64,000 bases of DNA from positions 1-64,000 of the forward strand of contig CAZQNQ010000024.1 in the NCBI GenBank assembly GCA_964594985.1, in the 5' to 3' direction. This document shows, piece by piece, positions 16,263-24,959 of the stretch (within the stretch, counting starts at the first letter, position 1; every line of letters begins with the position of its first letter). The notes under the pieces are model-generated. The model was not told where the DNA came from, did no database searches, and saw only the letters and a program-made list of their open reading frames with translations. The position numbers and the translations under genes were made by a program. Source of the stretch: JADLHS01 sp964594985 (GTDB lineage Bacteria; Verrucomicrobiota; Verrucomicrobiia; Limisphaerales; JADLHS01).

Positions 16263-17444
16263 TCACGGCACGCTTAGGTGATCGGTGTTGCGGATGCGGT
16301 ACCAGCACATCAAGTCCTTCGCGGAGGGAATGGCCGGGCCCTGGCCGTCCGGCTGGTCCAGATAGAGATACGCGACTGACGAAAAGCAAAACGGCTTCAA
16401 CCGATCGGGCGACCACGGATTTTCAAAGGCGAATTTCAGGCGTTCCTTGAAGTGGATGACATCGTTCTCGTGAATGCGATACATCGCGACGCAGGCGTTG
16501 AGCGTATCCTTGATGGGCACGCCGTGATACGGCCCAGCAAGGGTGCCTTCACGGAAATACCAGCCGCCGAGAAAATAATCCTCCAGGCCCGTGCCCGCGA
16601 TGCGCGGCGTTTCCCAGTCGTTATCCACGTAAACATACTCCGGCGCTTCCAGGAAACTAAGATAGTTGCGATCTTCGCCCTGCATATAGAGCTGGCACCC
16701 GGCGTAATGACCACGGCCCTTCGCTTCGGCTATTTGCACCGGCGCCGGTCCTTTGTTGAAACCGGTGTTAAATTGCGCATGAAAATAACCGACCCCGGCG
16801 GGGAGAGGCGCGAGTTGATAGAGGACGTTGCAGAAAACGTCGGTGTCAATTTCGGCGTCCAGGTTTTCGATCTCCACCCGGAAGCTTTTGCGGAACGGCA
16901 TCGGCCATTTGCAGAAAAAACCACCGCTGGAAGTTCCAAAATAAAGCGATTCAAAACTCGCGACCTCACACAAACCCGCGCCGAAGAAATCGCCCACGGG
17001 TGACGCGACCGCCGGTTGTTCAGCGCCGTCGAAGTAAATGCGCAGGATGAGTGTCTTGAGGATGGACTGGTTGACGGGGGCTTTGGTGTTCCAATGTTGC
17101 CAGAACCAACCGGGGAACGTCAGCCAGAATTGCGCAATGTAGCCCTCGCCCCTGACCTCGCCGATCGTCACACGCTTGCCGCGTCGGATGGGAATGGTTT
17201 TGCTCTTTTGCTTGAGATTAAAGGTGGTGAGCTGGCGGGTGGTTTCATCGCGCAACGCCGCCATGCGCAAGGCGGCATCCAGGTTGGGCTGACCGCCACC
17301 GACCGCGTTTGCGGTGGAGCTTTCTGCTGCCGACGCGATTCCCGGCAGCGCGGCGGTGGCGCCCAGCGCGGCGAGTGACGTGACAAAGCTGCGGCGATCC
17401 ACAGGAGGATGGCCGGACGGGGTTGTTTTTGCAGGCGGATTCAT
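16263..17444 (-). CDS. TAT-exported DUF2961 / GH172 protein (1)
   Basis: 393 residues. A twin-arginine signal (DRRSFVTSLAALGATAA) is followed by a DUF2961 domain: GEGYIAQFWLTFPGWFW, LRIYFDGAEQP, SPVGDFFGAG, WPMPFRKSFRVEI, GRGHYAG and the acidic block AGTGLEDYFLGGWYF. DUF2961 is now glycoside hydrolase family 172, whose characterised members act on furanosides: difructose dianhydride I synthase/hydrolase and exo-D-arabinofuranosidases. It converges on the permease gene and runs with the five-bladed hydrolase upstream of it (34-base gap), a likely two-gene unit. It lacks the extra C-terminal domain found in the other two GH172 proteins of the window. Confidence 0.88.
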   Translation of the reverse strand: MNPPAKTTPSGHPPVDRRSFVTSLAALGATAALPGIASAAESSTANAVGGGQPNLDAALRMAALRDETTRQLTTFNLKQKSKTIPIRRGKRVTIGEVRGEGYIAQFWLTFPGWFWQHWNTKAPVNQSILKTLILRIYFDGAEQPAVASPVGDFFGAGLCEVASFESLYFGTSSGGFFCKWPMPFRKSFRVEIENLDAEIDTDVFCNVLYQLAPLPAGVGYFHAQFNTGFNKGPAPVQIAEAKGRGHYAGCQLYMQGEDRNYLSFLEAPEYVYVDNDWETPRIAGTGLEDYFLGGWYFREGTLAGPYHGVPIKDTLNACVAMYRIHENDVIHFKERLKFAFENPWSPDRLKPFCFSSVAYLYLDQPDGQGPAIPSAKDLMCWYRIRNTDHLSVP

Positions 17445-17478
17445 GTCGTGTGGTTGATGCGGTGATATTCTCTGCCGA

Positions 17479-18726
17479 TTACTTTGAGGCGGGCAAGATG
17501 TTTGTCGGCTCGTTGTCCAAACCGTCGTTCCACTTCAGTGGGGCGAGGCGCAACGGACCACCAGTCCAGCCGGCGTGACTGATGTACCATTTGCCGTCAG
17601 TATCGCGAACGATCTCCGAGGCGTGCGCCAGGATGCGGGTGTTCTTCCTGCTGAAATCCCAGTGGAACGGATCGTGAGAGAGATAGACATCAATCCATTC
17701 GTTGTCGCAGACGAACAGGTAGTAATTGTCGCCGCGGCGGACGACGAACGGGGATTCGGTCGGCCCGCCGAAGCTCCCGGCGCGCGGGTGCGTGAAGACA
17801 ACCCTGCGATTGCTCCAGTGGGTCAGATCCTTGCTCGTCACGCAGGCGACGATGTGATTGCCGCATTCGGGGGTGGAGTTGGCGGTGTAGTAGAGAACCC
17901 ATTCATCGCCCACGCGCATGACGAACGGGTCGCGTCCGTCGAAACCGTCCACCACCATCGGATTGGCCGGGCTGCGCGTCCATTCCTTGAGATCGGTTGA
18001 AGTCAGAAGATGGATGGGGTAACGGTGCGTGCTCTTGTCGCCAACACAAACGAACATGTAGTAAGTCCCGTTGTGCTGCACGACGTATGGCGCCCAGAGC
18101 AGATACTCGTGATATTTTTCCCACTCTCGTTTGACGGCAAACGGCTGGGCATCCCAGGGAGATTGCAGCAGATTCGTGGCGGTGGCGTGGGCGAGTTGAT
18201 GGCCGGGGTCTTTCTCCCACGAGAGTGGTTTGGGATGCGTGATGCCAAACATATGCCACGTCTTGTCCGGGCCCTGCACAAACGTGTGATCGTTCACACA
18301 CCACGGTTCTTGCGCAGCATAGATCGTCGTGAACTCGCCCGCTTCAACCAAAGGTTTTTCAGCAGCTTGGGGCCGAGCGGGCTTCCGAGGCTCTTTTGCT
18401 TCCAGTTCGAGCCGTGAAGTTTTGGCAATGACATCGTCCTCCCGTTGATCGCCGCGGCGGCGTTCCACGCGCAGGAGGCGATATGTGCCGGCGACATCCG
18501 CAGAAAATGGAACGGACCACTCGTCCTTGCCCAAATAAATCGGAAAGGCCCATTCATGTTTGCCGTCGGGTCGCTCGATTTCGGCCCAGTGCTCAAAACC
18601 GGGGTAGTCGAACTTTACGCCTTCCAGGCGAATGGTGAAGGCGGTCTCTGGTTCCCCGGCTGCGTTGAGATGCGCAGCGGATGTCAGCAGGGTTAAAAGC
18701 ATCAAATATTGCGTAAGCAGTTTCAT
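17479..18726 (-). CDS. secreted five-bladed beta-propeller glycosidase-like protein (GH43/GH32-like)
   Basis: 415 residues with a signal peptide (LLTQYLMLLTLLTSAAHLNA). The first 130 residues are a beta-rich extra domain (FDYPGFEHWAEIERPDGKHEW). From about residue 140 a five-bladed propeller is read from its blade motifs: CVNDHTFVQGPDKTWHMFG, LWAPYVVQHNGTYYMFV, GFDGRDPFVMRVGDEWVLYY, GGPTESPFVVRRGDNYYLFV and ASEIVRDTDGKWYISHAG. The Asp, Asp and Glu in NDH, GRDPF and TESPF are in the places of the base, modulator and acid of GH43/GH32-type enzymes. The exact family and substrate cannot be read from sequence alone. Its neighbour GH172 suggests a shared furanoside substrate. Confidence 0.8.
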   Translation of the reverse strand: MKLLTQYLMLLTLLTSAAHLNAAGEPETAFTIRLEGVKFDYPGFEHWAEIERPDGKHEWAFPIYLGKDEWSVPFSADVAGTYRLLRVERRRGDQREDDVIAKTSRLELEAKEPRKPARPQAAEKPLVEAGEFTTIYAAQEPWCVNDHTFVQGPDKTWHMFGITHPKPLSWEKDPGHQLAHATATNLLQSPWDAQPFAVKREWEKYHEYLLWAPYVVQHNGTYYMFVCVGDKSTHRYPIHLLTSTDLKEWTRSPANPMVVDGFDGRDPFVMRVGDEWVLYYTANSTPECGNHIVACVTSKDLTHWSNRRVVFTHPRAGSFGGPTESPFVVRRGDNYYLFVCDNEWIDVYLSHDPFHWDFSRKNTRILAHASEIVRDTDGKWYISHAGWTGGPLRLAPLKWNDGLDNEPTNILPASK

Positions 18727-18839
18727 GTTGGTGTTGGCGTGTATTGGTAGCGTGTCCGAGATGGATAGCCAAGGTCAATGACATGAATTGGGGGCACGTA
18801 AGGTTGCGATTCGGCCTGTCATTTTAGAGTGGCCGGCGA

Positions 18840-19357
18840 AAATCACCAGATGCTCAAGCCACGTCTCACTCATTTTGCTACGAGCAGCCCGATATTTTCT
18901 CCGGGCCATACGAGAACACCCGTGACGCGATGGTGATGAAATGGGGCGGCCTTTATTACTACTACTACACAGGACGCAAGTCCGAAACGAAATATCAGTC
19001 GGCCATTTTCTGCCGCACTTCCCACGATCTGGAACACTGGGGCGAGCCGATGATGGTTTCCGCCGGAGGAGCACCAGCGAAACTGGGAGACTGGTTCGGG
19101 GCGGATGCAGAATGTCCGTTTGTCGTGCAAAGGGAGGGGATGCGCTATTTGTTCCGCAACCAATTCTACGGACGAGGCAATCTCAGCACACAGTATGCCT
19201 CACCCAATCCGCTGGACTTCGGTGTTGGCGACAATCGTTGCCGTATCGGCTACTGGCTGTGGCTGCACCTGAAACCATCTTCTCCGACGGACAATGGTAT
19301 ATCGTCGCGCTCAATCCCGGACTGAACGTCACCCGCATCACGCGGCTTGAATGGTAA
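18840..19357 (+). pseudogene. frameshifted remnant of a five-bladed beta-propeller hydrolase
   Basis: Translation in the frame of 18930 gives DIFSGPYENTRDAMVMKWGG, LYYYYYTGRKSE, SHDLEHWGEPMM and DAECPFVVQREGMRYLFRNQ, clearly the middle of a GH43/GH32-like propeller. Around 19240-19260 the sense continues in another frame as AVAAPETIFSDGQWYIVALN and ends NVTRITRLEW-stop. There is no start codon or signal peptide, and the frame is closed upstream by a TAG near 18826. It is the 3' half of a decayed gene, related in type to the intact propeller protein divergently placed just upstream. Confidence 0.75.
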
Positions 19358-19492
19358 TAATAATCCCAACCTCACCGTCCAAGATGCGTCCAAGCATCGT
19401 GGTATTGGCAACCCAAACGTGGCATTGGCAGACGCCGGCGAGCGGCCTACAGTCGGCACTCGATCAACAGCACCGCTACATCAATAAACGAC

Positions 19493-20599
19493 ATGCTCAA
19501 AAGAAATCTCTCCGTCATTTGGATTCTCGCAGCCACCTGCTTGTCGGTTTTCGCAGCCCCTGCTCACAAAACTGAAAACATATTTCTGATCACCGTTGAT
19601 GGCTTGCGATGGCAGGAGGTTTTCACCGGAATGGAAGAACAATTGGCGACGAGGGAATTTGGCGTGTGGGACACGAACCGGTTGCGCTCATGGTTTTGGC
19701 GTGAAACCCCGGAAGGACGCCGCCAGGCGTTGATGCCGTTCTTTTGGAATACCATTGGCAGTCAGGGGCAAATTTTCGGCAATGGAAACAAGGGCAGTGT
19801 TTCGATGGTAACCAATGGGAAAAAATTTACGTATCCCGGCTTTAATGAGATTTTCACCGGCGCACCGGACGACCGCATTGACAAGAACGAGAAGCGCTAC
19901 AACCCGAACGTCTCCGTATTGGAATGGCTCAACCGCAAGCCTGAGTTCAAAGGGCGGGTAGTGGGTTTCGCCAATTGGGAGGTGCATCCTTACATCCTCA
20001 ACACGCAACGTAGTGGCATCCCCGTCTGGACGGGCTTTGATACAAACTTTCCCGGCGCACCCGGTTCACGGCTCGAACTCATTCAGCAGATTCATAAGGA
20101 TACGATTCAAATCTGGTACGACATGTCTTTCGATTCGTTTTATTTCCACGCGGCCAAGGAATACATCAAGGAGAAGCAGCCTCGATTGGTCTGGGTGGCG
20201 TTGAGCGAGACGGATGAATGGGCGCACGGGGGTAATTATGAACATTACCTGCAAGCGGCGAATAATGCGGATCGTTACATCGGCAAGCTTTGGGACACTG
20301 TTCAATCACTGCCGGCGTACAAGGGCAAAACGACTTTCATAATCGCATGCGATCACGGCCGGGGCAGCGGTGCGGAGTGGAAAAATCACGGCGAGAGCGT
20401 GGCTGGGGCGGAAAAAACCTGGCTCGCGGTCATTGGGCCGGACACGCGCCCACTCGGCGAGCGAACGAATATTTCACAGGTTACGCATAGCCAGATCGCT
20501 GCCACGCTCGCGGCGCTGCTGGGTGAAGATTATCACGCCGCCGTACCGAAGTCGGGTCCGCCGATTCAGGACTTGCTACCCGCGGCCGCGACGAAGTAG
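19493..20599 (+). CDS. secreted alkaline-phosphatase-superfamily phosphodiesterase-like protein
   Basis: 368 residues with a signal peptide (VIWILAATCLSVFAAPA). The mature start (KTENIFLITVDGLRWQEVF) carries the first metal-binding Asp of the alkaline-phosphatase/sulfatase superfamily. Later metal ligands are in VALSETDEWAHGGNYEHY and FIIACDHGRGSG, with a final His in WKNHGES. This is the layout of type I phosphodiesterase/nucleotide pyrophosphatase-like enzymes. No sulfatase C-x-P-x-R is present, so sulfatase activity is unlikely. It lies nine bases upstream of an organophosphate transporter gene, which suggests that it releases a phosphorylated product in the periplasm for import. Confidence 0.82.
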   Translation: MLKRNLSVIWILAATCLSVFAAPAHKTENIFLITVDGLRWQEVFTGMEEQLATREFGVWDTNRLRSWFWRETPEGRRQALMPFFWNTIGSQGQIFGNGNKGSVSMVTNGKKFTYPGFNEIFTGAPDDRIDKNEKRYNPNVSVLEWLNRKPEFKGRVVGFANWEVHPYILNTQRSGIPVWTGFDTNFPGAPGSRLELIQQIHKDTIQIWYDMSFDSFYFHAAKEYIKEKQPRLVWVALSETDEWAHGGNYEHYLQAANNADRYIGKLWDTVQSLPAYKGKTTFIIACDHGRGSGAEWKNHGESVAGAEKTWLAVIGPDTRPLGERTNISQVTHSQIAATLAALLGEDYHAAVPKSGPPIQDLLPAAATK

Positions 20600-20608
20600 T
20601 AACAACGG

Positions 20609-21961
20609 ATGTCATTGCCGAACGCTGCCGAACCGAACTCCGTCGGCAGTCGTGCGTTGGACAAATTTCTTCGCCGCCTCGGTAGCAATCCTGTTTACGA
20701 ACGCTGGCGGTGGCAGACCTTCGCCATTACTTGGCTGGCGTACGCGGGATTTAATCTCACCCGCATGTCATTCGCGGTTTCCAAAGTCGGCATCGAGAGT
20801 GATACCCACATTCAATTGACCCAGCCGCAGATGGCGTGGATCGACGGTACGTTTCTCGCGGCGTATGCAATCGGCCAGTTTTTCTGGGGCATGGCGGGCG
20901 ACCGGTTTGGAACGCGCAAGGTTGTTCTCATTGGGATGCTGTGCGCGGTGATCGCAGGTTTCGCAATGGGTGCTTGCTCAACCGTGACGATGTACGTTGC
21001 GCTCTTCTTCATTCAGGGCCTGGGTCAATCCAGCGGCTGGGCGCCGCTCGTGAAGAATGTTGGGAATTTTTTCTCCCGGCGCGAACGCGGCTTTGTGCTG
21101 GGATTGTGGTGCACCAATTACGCCGTGGGCGGTTTGATCGCCTCCGTGCTGGCAAGCTTTGTGGCTGAGCGGTTCGGTTGGCGTTATGCGTTCTATCTCC
21201 CCGCAGTGGCGCTGCTGGGCATCTGGTTCTTGTTCTATCGGTTTCAACGGGATCGTCCGGAAGATGTGGGCCTTTCATCGGTTGAGGCTTATCACCACGA
21301 GCCGACTTCCGTGACGAAAGCGGGGGAATCGCCGGAAGATGAACCGGAAGGGTCGTGGAAAGTGATCCGGGAAGTTGCGACCAATCCGATGGTGCTTCTG
21401 CTGGGATTGGTCTATTTCTGCCTAAAGCCAACGCGCTACGCCATTTTGTTTTGGGGGCCGAAATACGTTTACGACCGGCTCGGCTCAGGTATGGCGGAGG
21501 CGGGCTTTCTGAGCGCAATGTTCGAATTGGCCGGGCCGATCAGCATCTTGCTGATGGGTTTCGTGTCCGACCGGGTGTTTGGTGCGCGACGCATGCCGGC
21601 GTCCATCATCTGCCTTCTGCTGTTGGGCGTGCTATTGCTTCTGCTGGACCATCTCCCAGCCACGCGCTGGGCGTTGGGGACGAGTTTATTTCTACTGGGA
21701 TTCCTGGCCTTCGCGCCCGACTCGATGGTTGCGGGCGTGACCGTTGTGGACTTCGGCACGAAAAAAGGCGCCTCAACCGCAGCGGGATTGGTCAATGGCA
21801 TGGGCTCACTCGGCGCGCTCGTCGGCGGCGTAATTCCGGGATTACTGCAAGAGAATTGGGGCTGGCAACGGGTATTCACCTGTCTGGCCATCGCCGCGTT
21901 CGCGGCGGCGCTGCTGCTGTTGCCGAAATGGAATGCCATCCCGCCAACAAGCGAGGGTTAG
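20609..21961 (+). CDS. MFS organophosphate:phosphate antiporter (GlpT/UhpT type)
   Basis: 450 residues with twelve predicted membrane segments. OPA-family marks: YAGFNLTRMSFAVSKVGI in helix 1, WIDGTFLAAYAIGQFFWGMAGDRFGTR, GQSSGWAPLVKNVGNFFSRR (family signature region with basic residues), and VVDFGTKKGASTAAGLVNG. Members exchange inorganic phosphate for glycerol-3-phosphate, hexose phosphates or similar. It is co-directional with and nine bases after the phosphodiesterase-like gene. Substrate not resolvable from sequence; a sugar phosphate would agree with the surrounding catabolic genes. Confidence 0.88.
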   Translation: MSLPNAAEPNSVGSRALDKFLRRLGSNPVYERWRWQTFAITWLAYAGFNLTRMSFAVSKVGIESDTHIQLTQPQMAWIDGTFLAAYAIGQFFWGMAGDRFGTRKVVLIGMLCAVIAGFAMGACSTVTMYVALFFIQGLGQSSGWAPLVKNVGNFFSRRERGFVLGLWCTNYAVGGLIASVLASFVAERFGWRYAFYLPAVALLGIWFLFYRFQRDRPEDVGLSSVEAYHHEPTSVTKAGESPEDEPEGSWKVIREVATNPMVLLLGLVYFCLKPTRYAILFWGPKYVYDRLGSGMAEAGFLSAMFELAGPISILLMGFVSDRVFGARRMPASIICLLLLGVLLLLLDHLPATRWALGTSLFLLGFLAFAPDSMVAGVTVVDFGTKKGASTAAGLVNGMGSLGALVGGVIPGLLQENWGWQRVFTCLAIAAFAAALLLLPKWNAIPPTSEG

Positions 21962-21984
21962 TTGCGCTGGCGGGTCCAGACGAA

Positions 21985-23319
21985 CTACTTTTGCAAAAAC
22001 TTCACCACAGCTTCGGTGCGGGTATGGACATTCAGTTTCTCGAAGATGCTTTTCACATGACCGTGCACCGTCCAGATGCTGATGCCGAGTGAGTCGGCAA
22101 TTTCCTTTGCGAGGTCGCCCTTGGCCAGGAGGGAAAGAATTTCATGCTCGCGCGGTGTCAGTTTGGCCATATCCAAAGCGGACAGGCCGGAGGGCATGGC
22201 AGCGATGAGTCGCTGAAAATATTCGCGGATCTTCGCTGCGATGATCTCGCCCGTGAGCAGGCCGGTGGTTTCGGCAAGGGGATCAAAGAGTCGGTGCGCG
22301 GGCGTGCGCTTCAACATGTAGCCCGCCGCACCGCCGGGAGTGGATTTGAAAAGCTGGTCGCTGTCTCCAAACACAGAATAGAGCAGGCCGACCATGCCTG
22401 GTTTCACTTTCAGCAATGCTTCGAGACAGGCAGACCCCGGTTGATCCTGAAGGATGTAATTGGTGAGGACGAAGTCAATCCGTTGCCGGGTGACTTCGCG
22501 CAAGGCCTCGGCAACATTTGGGTATGTTGCAACGCACTGAAATCCCTCCTGACCGTTAGCGCCGGCCGCTAAAGCCAAACGGATTCCCGTGTCTGGCTCA
22601 ACGATGGCAACGTTGCGCGTGGTCGGTTTGGAACCGGGTTCTGCGAGGGAAGGCATCGGATCTCCGCTGATCCACGTATGCAAGGTCGTGTAAGTCCAGG
22701 CCAGCGGGTCATCCAGCCAATGCAGCGCCAAAGTCAATTCGCGGGTGAACTTTTGATTGGCAATGCCCCAGCCCTGGCCCAAGAGAATCTGATGGATTCG
22801 TGTCGCCTCGGCGGCAGCCTTGTCTTCGTCATGCGTTCCCAGTGGGAAGTAACGGCTTACGCCAACGTGTTCAAGACGTACGGAGAATTCCGGGTTGTTC
22901 GGCGGAACGGCTCGCCCAGAATGCTTGCGATGGATGAGCCGGCGTTTCCAATATTCCGCATCCAATTCAACTATCACCGGGCAAGCTTCATCTGCTTTCG
23001 GTGCGTAAGGCTGAAAGCTGGCCCGGCCTCGGCGTTGCCCGACAGCATCCCATCCCTGGGTGTTGATGGTCTGGTAAATCTGACATGCCTCAGCGGCAGC
23101 CTGTTCGCGGTTGCTTGAACTTAGCGAAAAGGTTTTTCGTTTGCCGAAGAGTTGAATCTTCACAGACCATCCGTTGACTCTCCTGCTCTGCCCCTTGTAG
23201 GTAAACGTGTTCTTGAACAGCCGTTGTTGCCAATAAACAGTCTCCATTTTCGAAGGCAATTGGACAGCGGCCAAGTCCTCGGAATACTGCTTTTTTGGTC
23301 TTGGACGTTTCTTGAACAC
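21985..23319 (-). CDS. LuxR-type regulator with degenerate receiver and two N-terminal repeat domains
   Basis: 444 residues. Residues about 29-92 (YWQQRLFKNTFTYKG ... GKRKTFSLSSSNREQAAAEA) and about 124-188 (YWKRRLIHRKHSG ... SRYFPLGTHDEDKAAAEATR) are two copies of a domain that resembles the N-terminal arm-type DNA-binding region of verrucomicrobial/planctomycete phage-like integrases (recollection of family style, not a search). Residues about 245-350 are a receiver-like domain (VAIVEPDTG ... AAGYMLKRTP), but the phosphoacceptor position reads VLTNYILQDQPG, with Asn in place of Asp. The C terminus is a LuxR/GerE helix-turn-helix (LTPREHEILSLLAKGDLAKE, then IWTVHGHVKSIFEKL). The start is GTG. 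It stands between the antiporter and a prepilin-like gene; targets unknown. Confidence 0.8.
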   Translation of the reverse strand: MFKKRPRPKKQYSEDLAAVQLPSKMETVYWQQRLFKNTFTYKGQSRRVNGWSVKIQLFGKRKTFSLSSSNREQAAAEACQIYQTINTQGWDAVGQRRGRASFQPYAPKADEACPVIVELDAEYWKRRLIHRKHSGRAVPPNNPEFSVRLEHVGVSRYFPLGTHDEDKAAAEATRIHQILLGQGWGIANQKFTRELTLALHWLDDPLAWTYTTLHTWISGDPMPSLAEPGSKPTTRNVAIVEPDTGIRLALAAGANGQEGFQCVATYPNVAEALREVTRQRIDFVLTNYILQDQPGSACLEALLKVKPGMVGLLYSVFGDSDQLFKSTPGGAAGYMLKRTPAHRLFDPLAETTGLLTGEIIAAKIREYFQRLIAAMPSGLSALDMAKLTPREHEILSLLAKGDLAKEIADSLGISIWTVHGHVKSIFEKLNVHTRTEAVVKFLQK

Positions 23320-23646
23320 ACCAACTTCATACGCTACAAAGGCGTCAATCTCAAGCTCTAGAATAGTCTGCTGAAGGTTCGACCAGAGTTTTCTTCCAAG
23401 GTGGTCACTGCTTCAAATACCGTCACGTTTGAGGCGGTCGGTGAGGGTATATGGCCGAAGTTAGCATTATTTTCATCTCTCCCTAGTTCAGTCCCCACCG
23501 GTGACGACTCCTTCAACTATATGGGTTCTGCCGCGAGCTGCAGCTACCACCTCCCTGTTCTCGCCCGGGACTTTTTGGGACTGGATTCCCCTTGGTGAAG
23601 CAATCCCCCCAGAATGAGTCGTTTGCCCAAGCTGGAGAGTCGGGTA

Positions 23647-24447
23647 ATGTTTCGCCAACCAAAACACCGAGACTTCAACATGCTATTGTGCCGAAAACAC
23701 AGTCACCCACCCAACGCCTTTACATTGATAGAGCTGCTGGTGGTGATTGCCATCATTGCGATTCTTGCGGCCATGCTGCTTCCGGCACTGAGCAAAGCCA
23801 ATGAGCGAGGAAAGCGCATCAGTTGTCTGAACAACGTGAAACAACTGACATTGGGTTCGATCATGTATTCTGACGACAATGCCAAAGGTCAGTTTGCCCC
23901 TACAAAAGATCCTTCGGATGACGATCAAACCTGGCTTTATAAGACTTACATTCCCGGCATGAATTCGTTTGTTTGTCCCAGCACACAGAATTTCATTCGG
24001 GATAGCTGGGTGCCGAATCCCCCGCCGGCGGGGCCAATGGTCCTGCGTGATTTACGCACCTACGCCGGCAATAAAACCTACACCCCCGGCACGAGTTATG
24101 AATTGTTTGCCTGGTGGGGTGATCAAGGAAAACCGATGCCCGTGCCGGCAGCGAAGACCCAGTCCAATGTACAATCGTGGACTTATCAATTCACTTCAAT
24201 CTTCCCTTACAACGCGGGCTATAAAGGAACGACCGCTGGGTCGGCCCGCGCCTGCCTTTTCTTGGATGGAGATTCGGGTTATTTGGGGACCCGCACTGAC
24301 GTCAGCAACTTCCCTGACCCAATTGATAATCACGGGGCCGATGGGAGCAACGTGTCATTCTGTGATGGACATGCTGAGTTTATATCGGCCCGTCCAGATA
24401 CAAAATACATCACGACAATTTATCTTGGAACTGATGCAGACCCTTGA
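23647..24447 (+). CDS. prepilin-type pseudopilin-like protein
   Basis: 266 residues. The leader is NAFTLIELLVVIAIIAILAA, followed by MLLPALSKANERGKRISCLN and NVKQLTLGSIMYSDDN, the same family as the proteins at 5845 and 38542. The conserved late box reads VSFCDGHAEFISARPDTKY. The ATG at 23647 is preferred over one at 23614 because GGAG lies nine bases before it. The stop codon is overlapped by the next gene (14 bases). The 294 bases upstream hold no gene I can support and probably carry the promoter. Confidence 0.85.
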   Translation: MFRQPKHRDFNMLLCRKHSHPPNAFTLIELLVVIAIIAILAAMLLPALSKANERGKRISCLNNVKQLTLGSIMYSDDNAKGQFAPTKDPSDDDQTWLYKTYIPGMNSFVCPSTQNFIRDSWVPNPPPAGPMVLRDLRTYAGNKTYTPGTSYELFAWWGDQGKPMPVPAAKTQSNVQSWTYQFTSIFPYNAGYKGTTAGSARACLFLDGDSGYLGTRTDVSNFPDPIDNHGADGSNVSFCDGHAEFISARPDTKYITTIYLGTDADP

Positions 24448-24877
24448 TCCAGTCACGGCCATTGCGAGCAACTGGCCCGTCGTGCGAGACTTCGTCATCG
24501 AATTGAAGCTCATCCGCGTCAGCCTGCTGCTGTTTTTGGGAATGCTTTTGCTTCTCACTTCCGGTTGTTCCAAAGACTCCAGTGCGAAGGCGATTGAGAC
24601 CGACGCCAACGGTTACTTTTGCCTGAAGTGCCGCGCGAAATGCTATACTGATCGCAAAGTCTTTTTGGAGAAATGTCCAAAGTGCAATCAGGACGCACTT
24701 GCAAACGTTGTCGGCTACTTGTGCGAAAAGGATCATCACGCAACACTCCGCCCCAAGGTTTCCGGCCCCGAAGGAGCATCCGTCTGTGAACAGTGTGGCT
24801 TGCCATTGAAGAACGCCATGTTCCAACCACACAAGAAAGATTTGGCAGCGTGGGGCGCCACCAAGGCCGGGCCGTAG
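24434..24877 (+). CDS. small Cys-rich lipoprotein (zinc-ribbon-like)
   Basis: 147 residues. A hydrophobic segment ends in a lipobox (LLLTSGCSKDS). The mature part has paired cysteines: YFCLKCRAKCY, then EKCPKCNQDA, then GYLCEKDHH and VCEQCGLPL, typical of zinc-ribbon or rubredoxin-like knuckles. Chosen start ATG 24434 lies inside the end of the prepilin-like gene, implying coupling; upstream parts of the open frame are shadows. No function can be named. A lipid-anchored metal-binding protein is what the sequence shows. Confidence 0.65.
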   Translation: MQTLDPVTAIASNWPVVRDFVIELKLIRVSLLLFLGMLLLLTSGCSKDSSAKAIETDANGYFCLKCRAKCYTDRKVFLEKCPKCNQDALANVVGYLCEKDHHATLRPKVSGPEGASVCEQCGLPLKNAMFQPHKKDLAAWGATKAGP

Positions 24878-24959
24878 CAAGCATGTTAGACGAATTCGCT
24901 GCCAGACGGAAACTGAGACCTCTAACTGAAAAGATTCACCGAAACACCAAACTGGAAAT

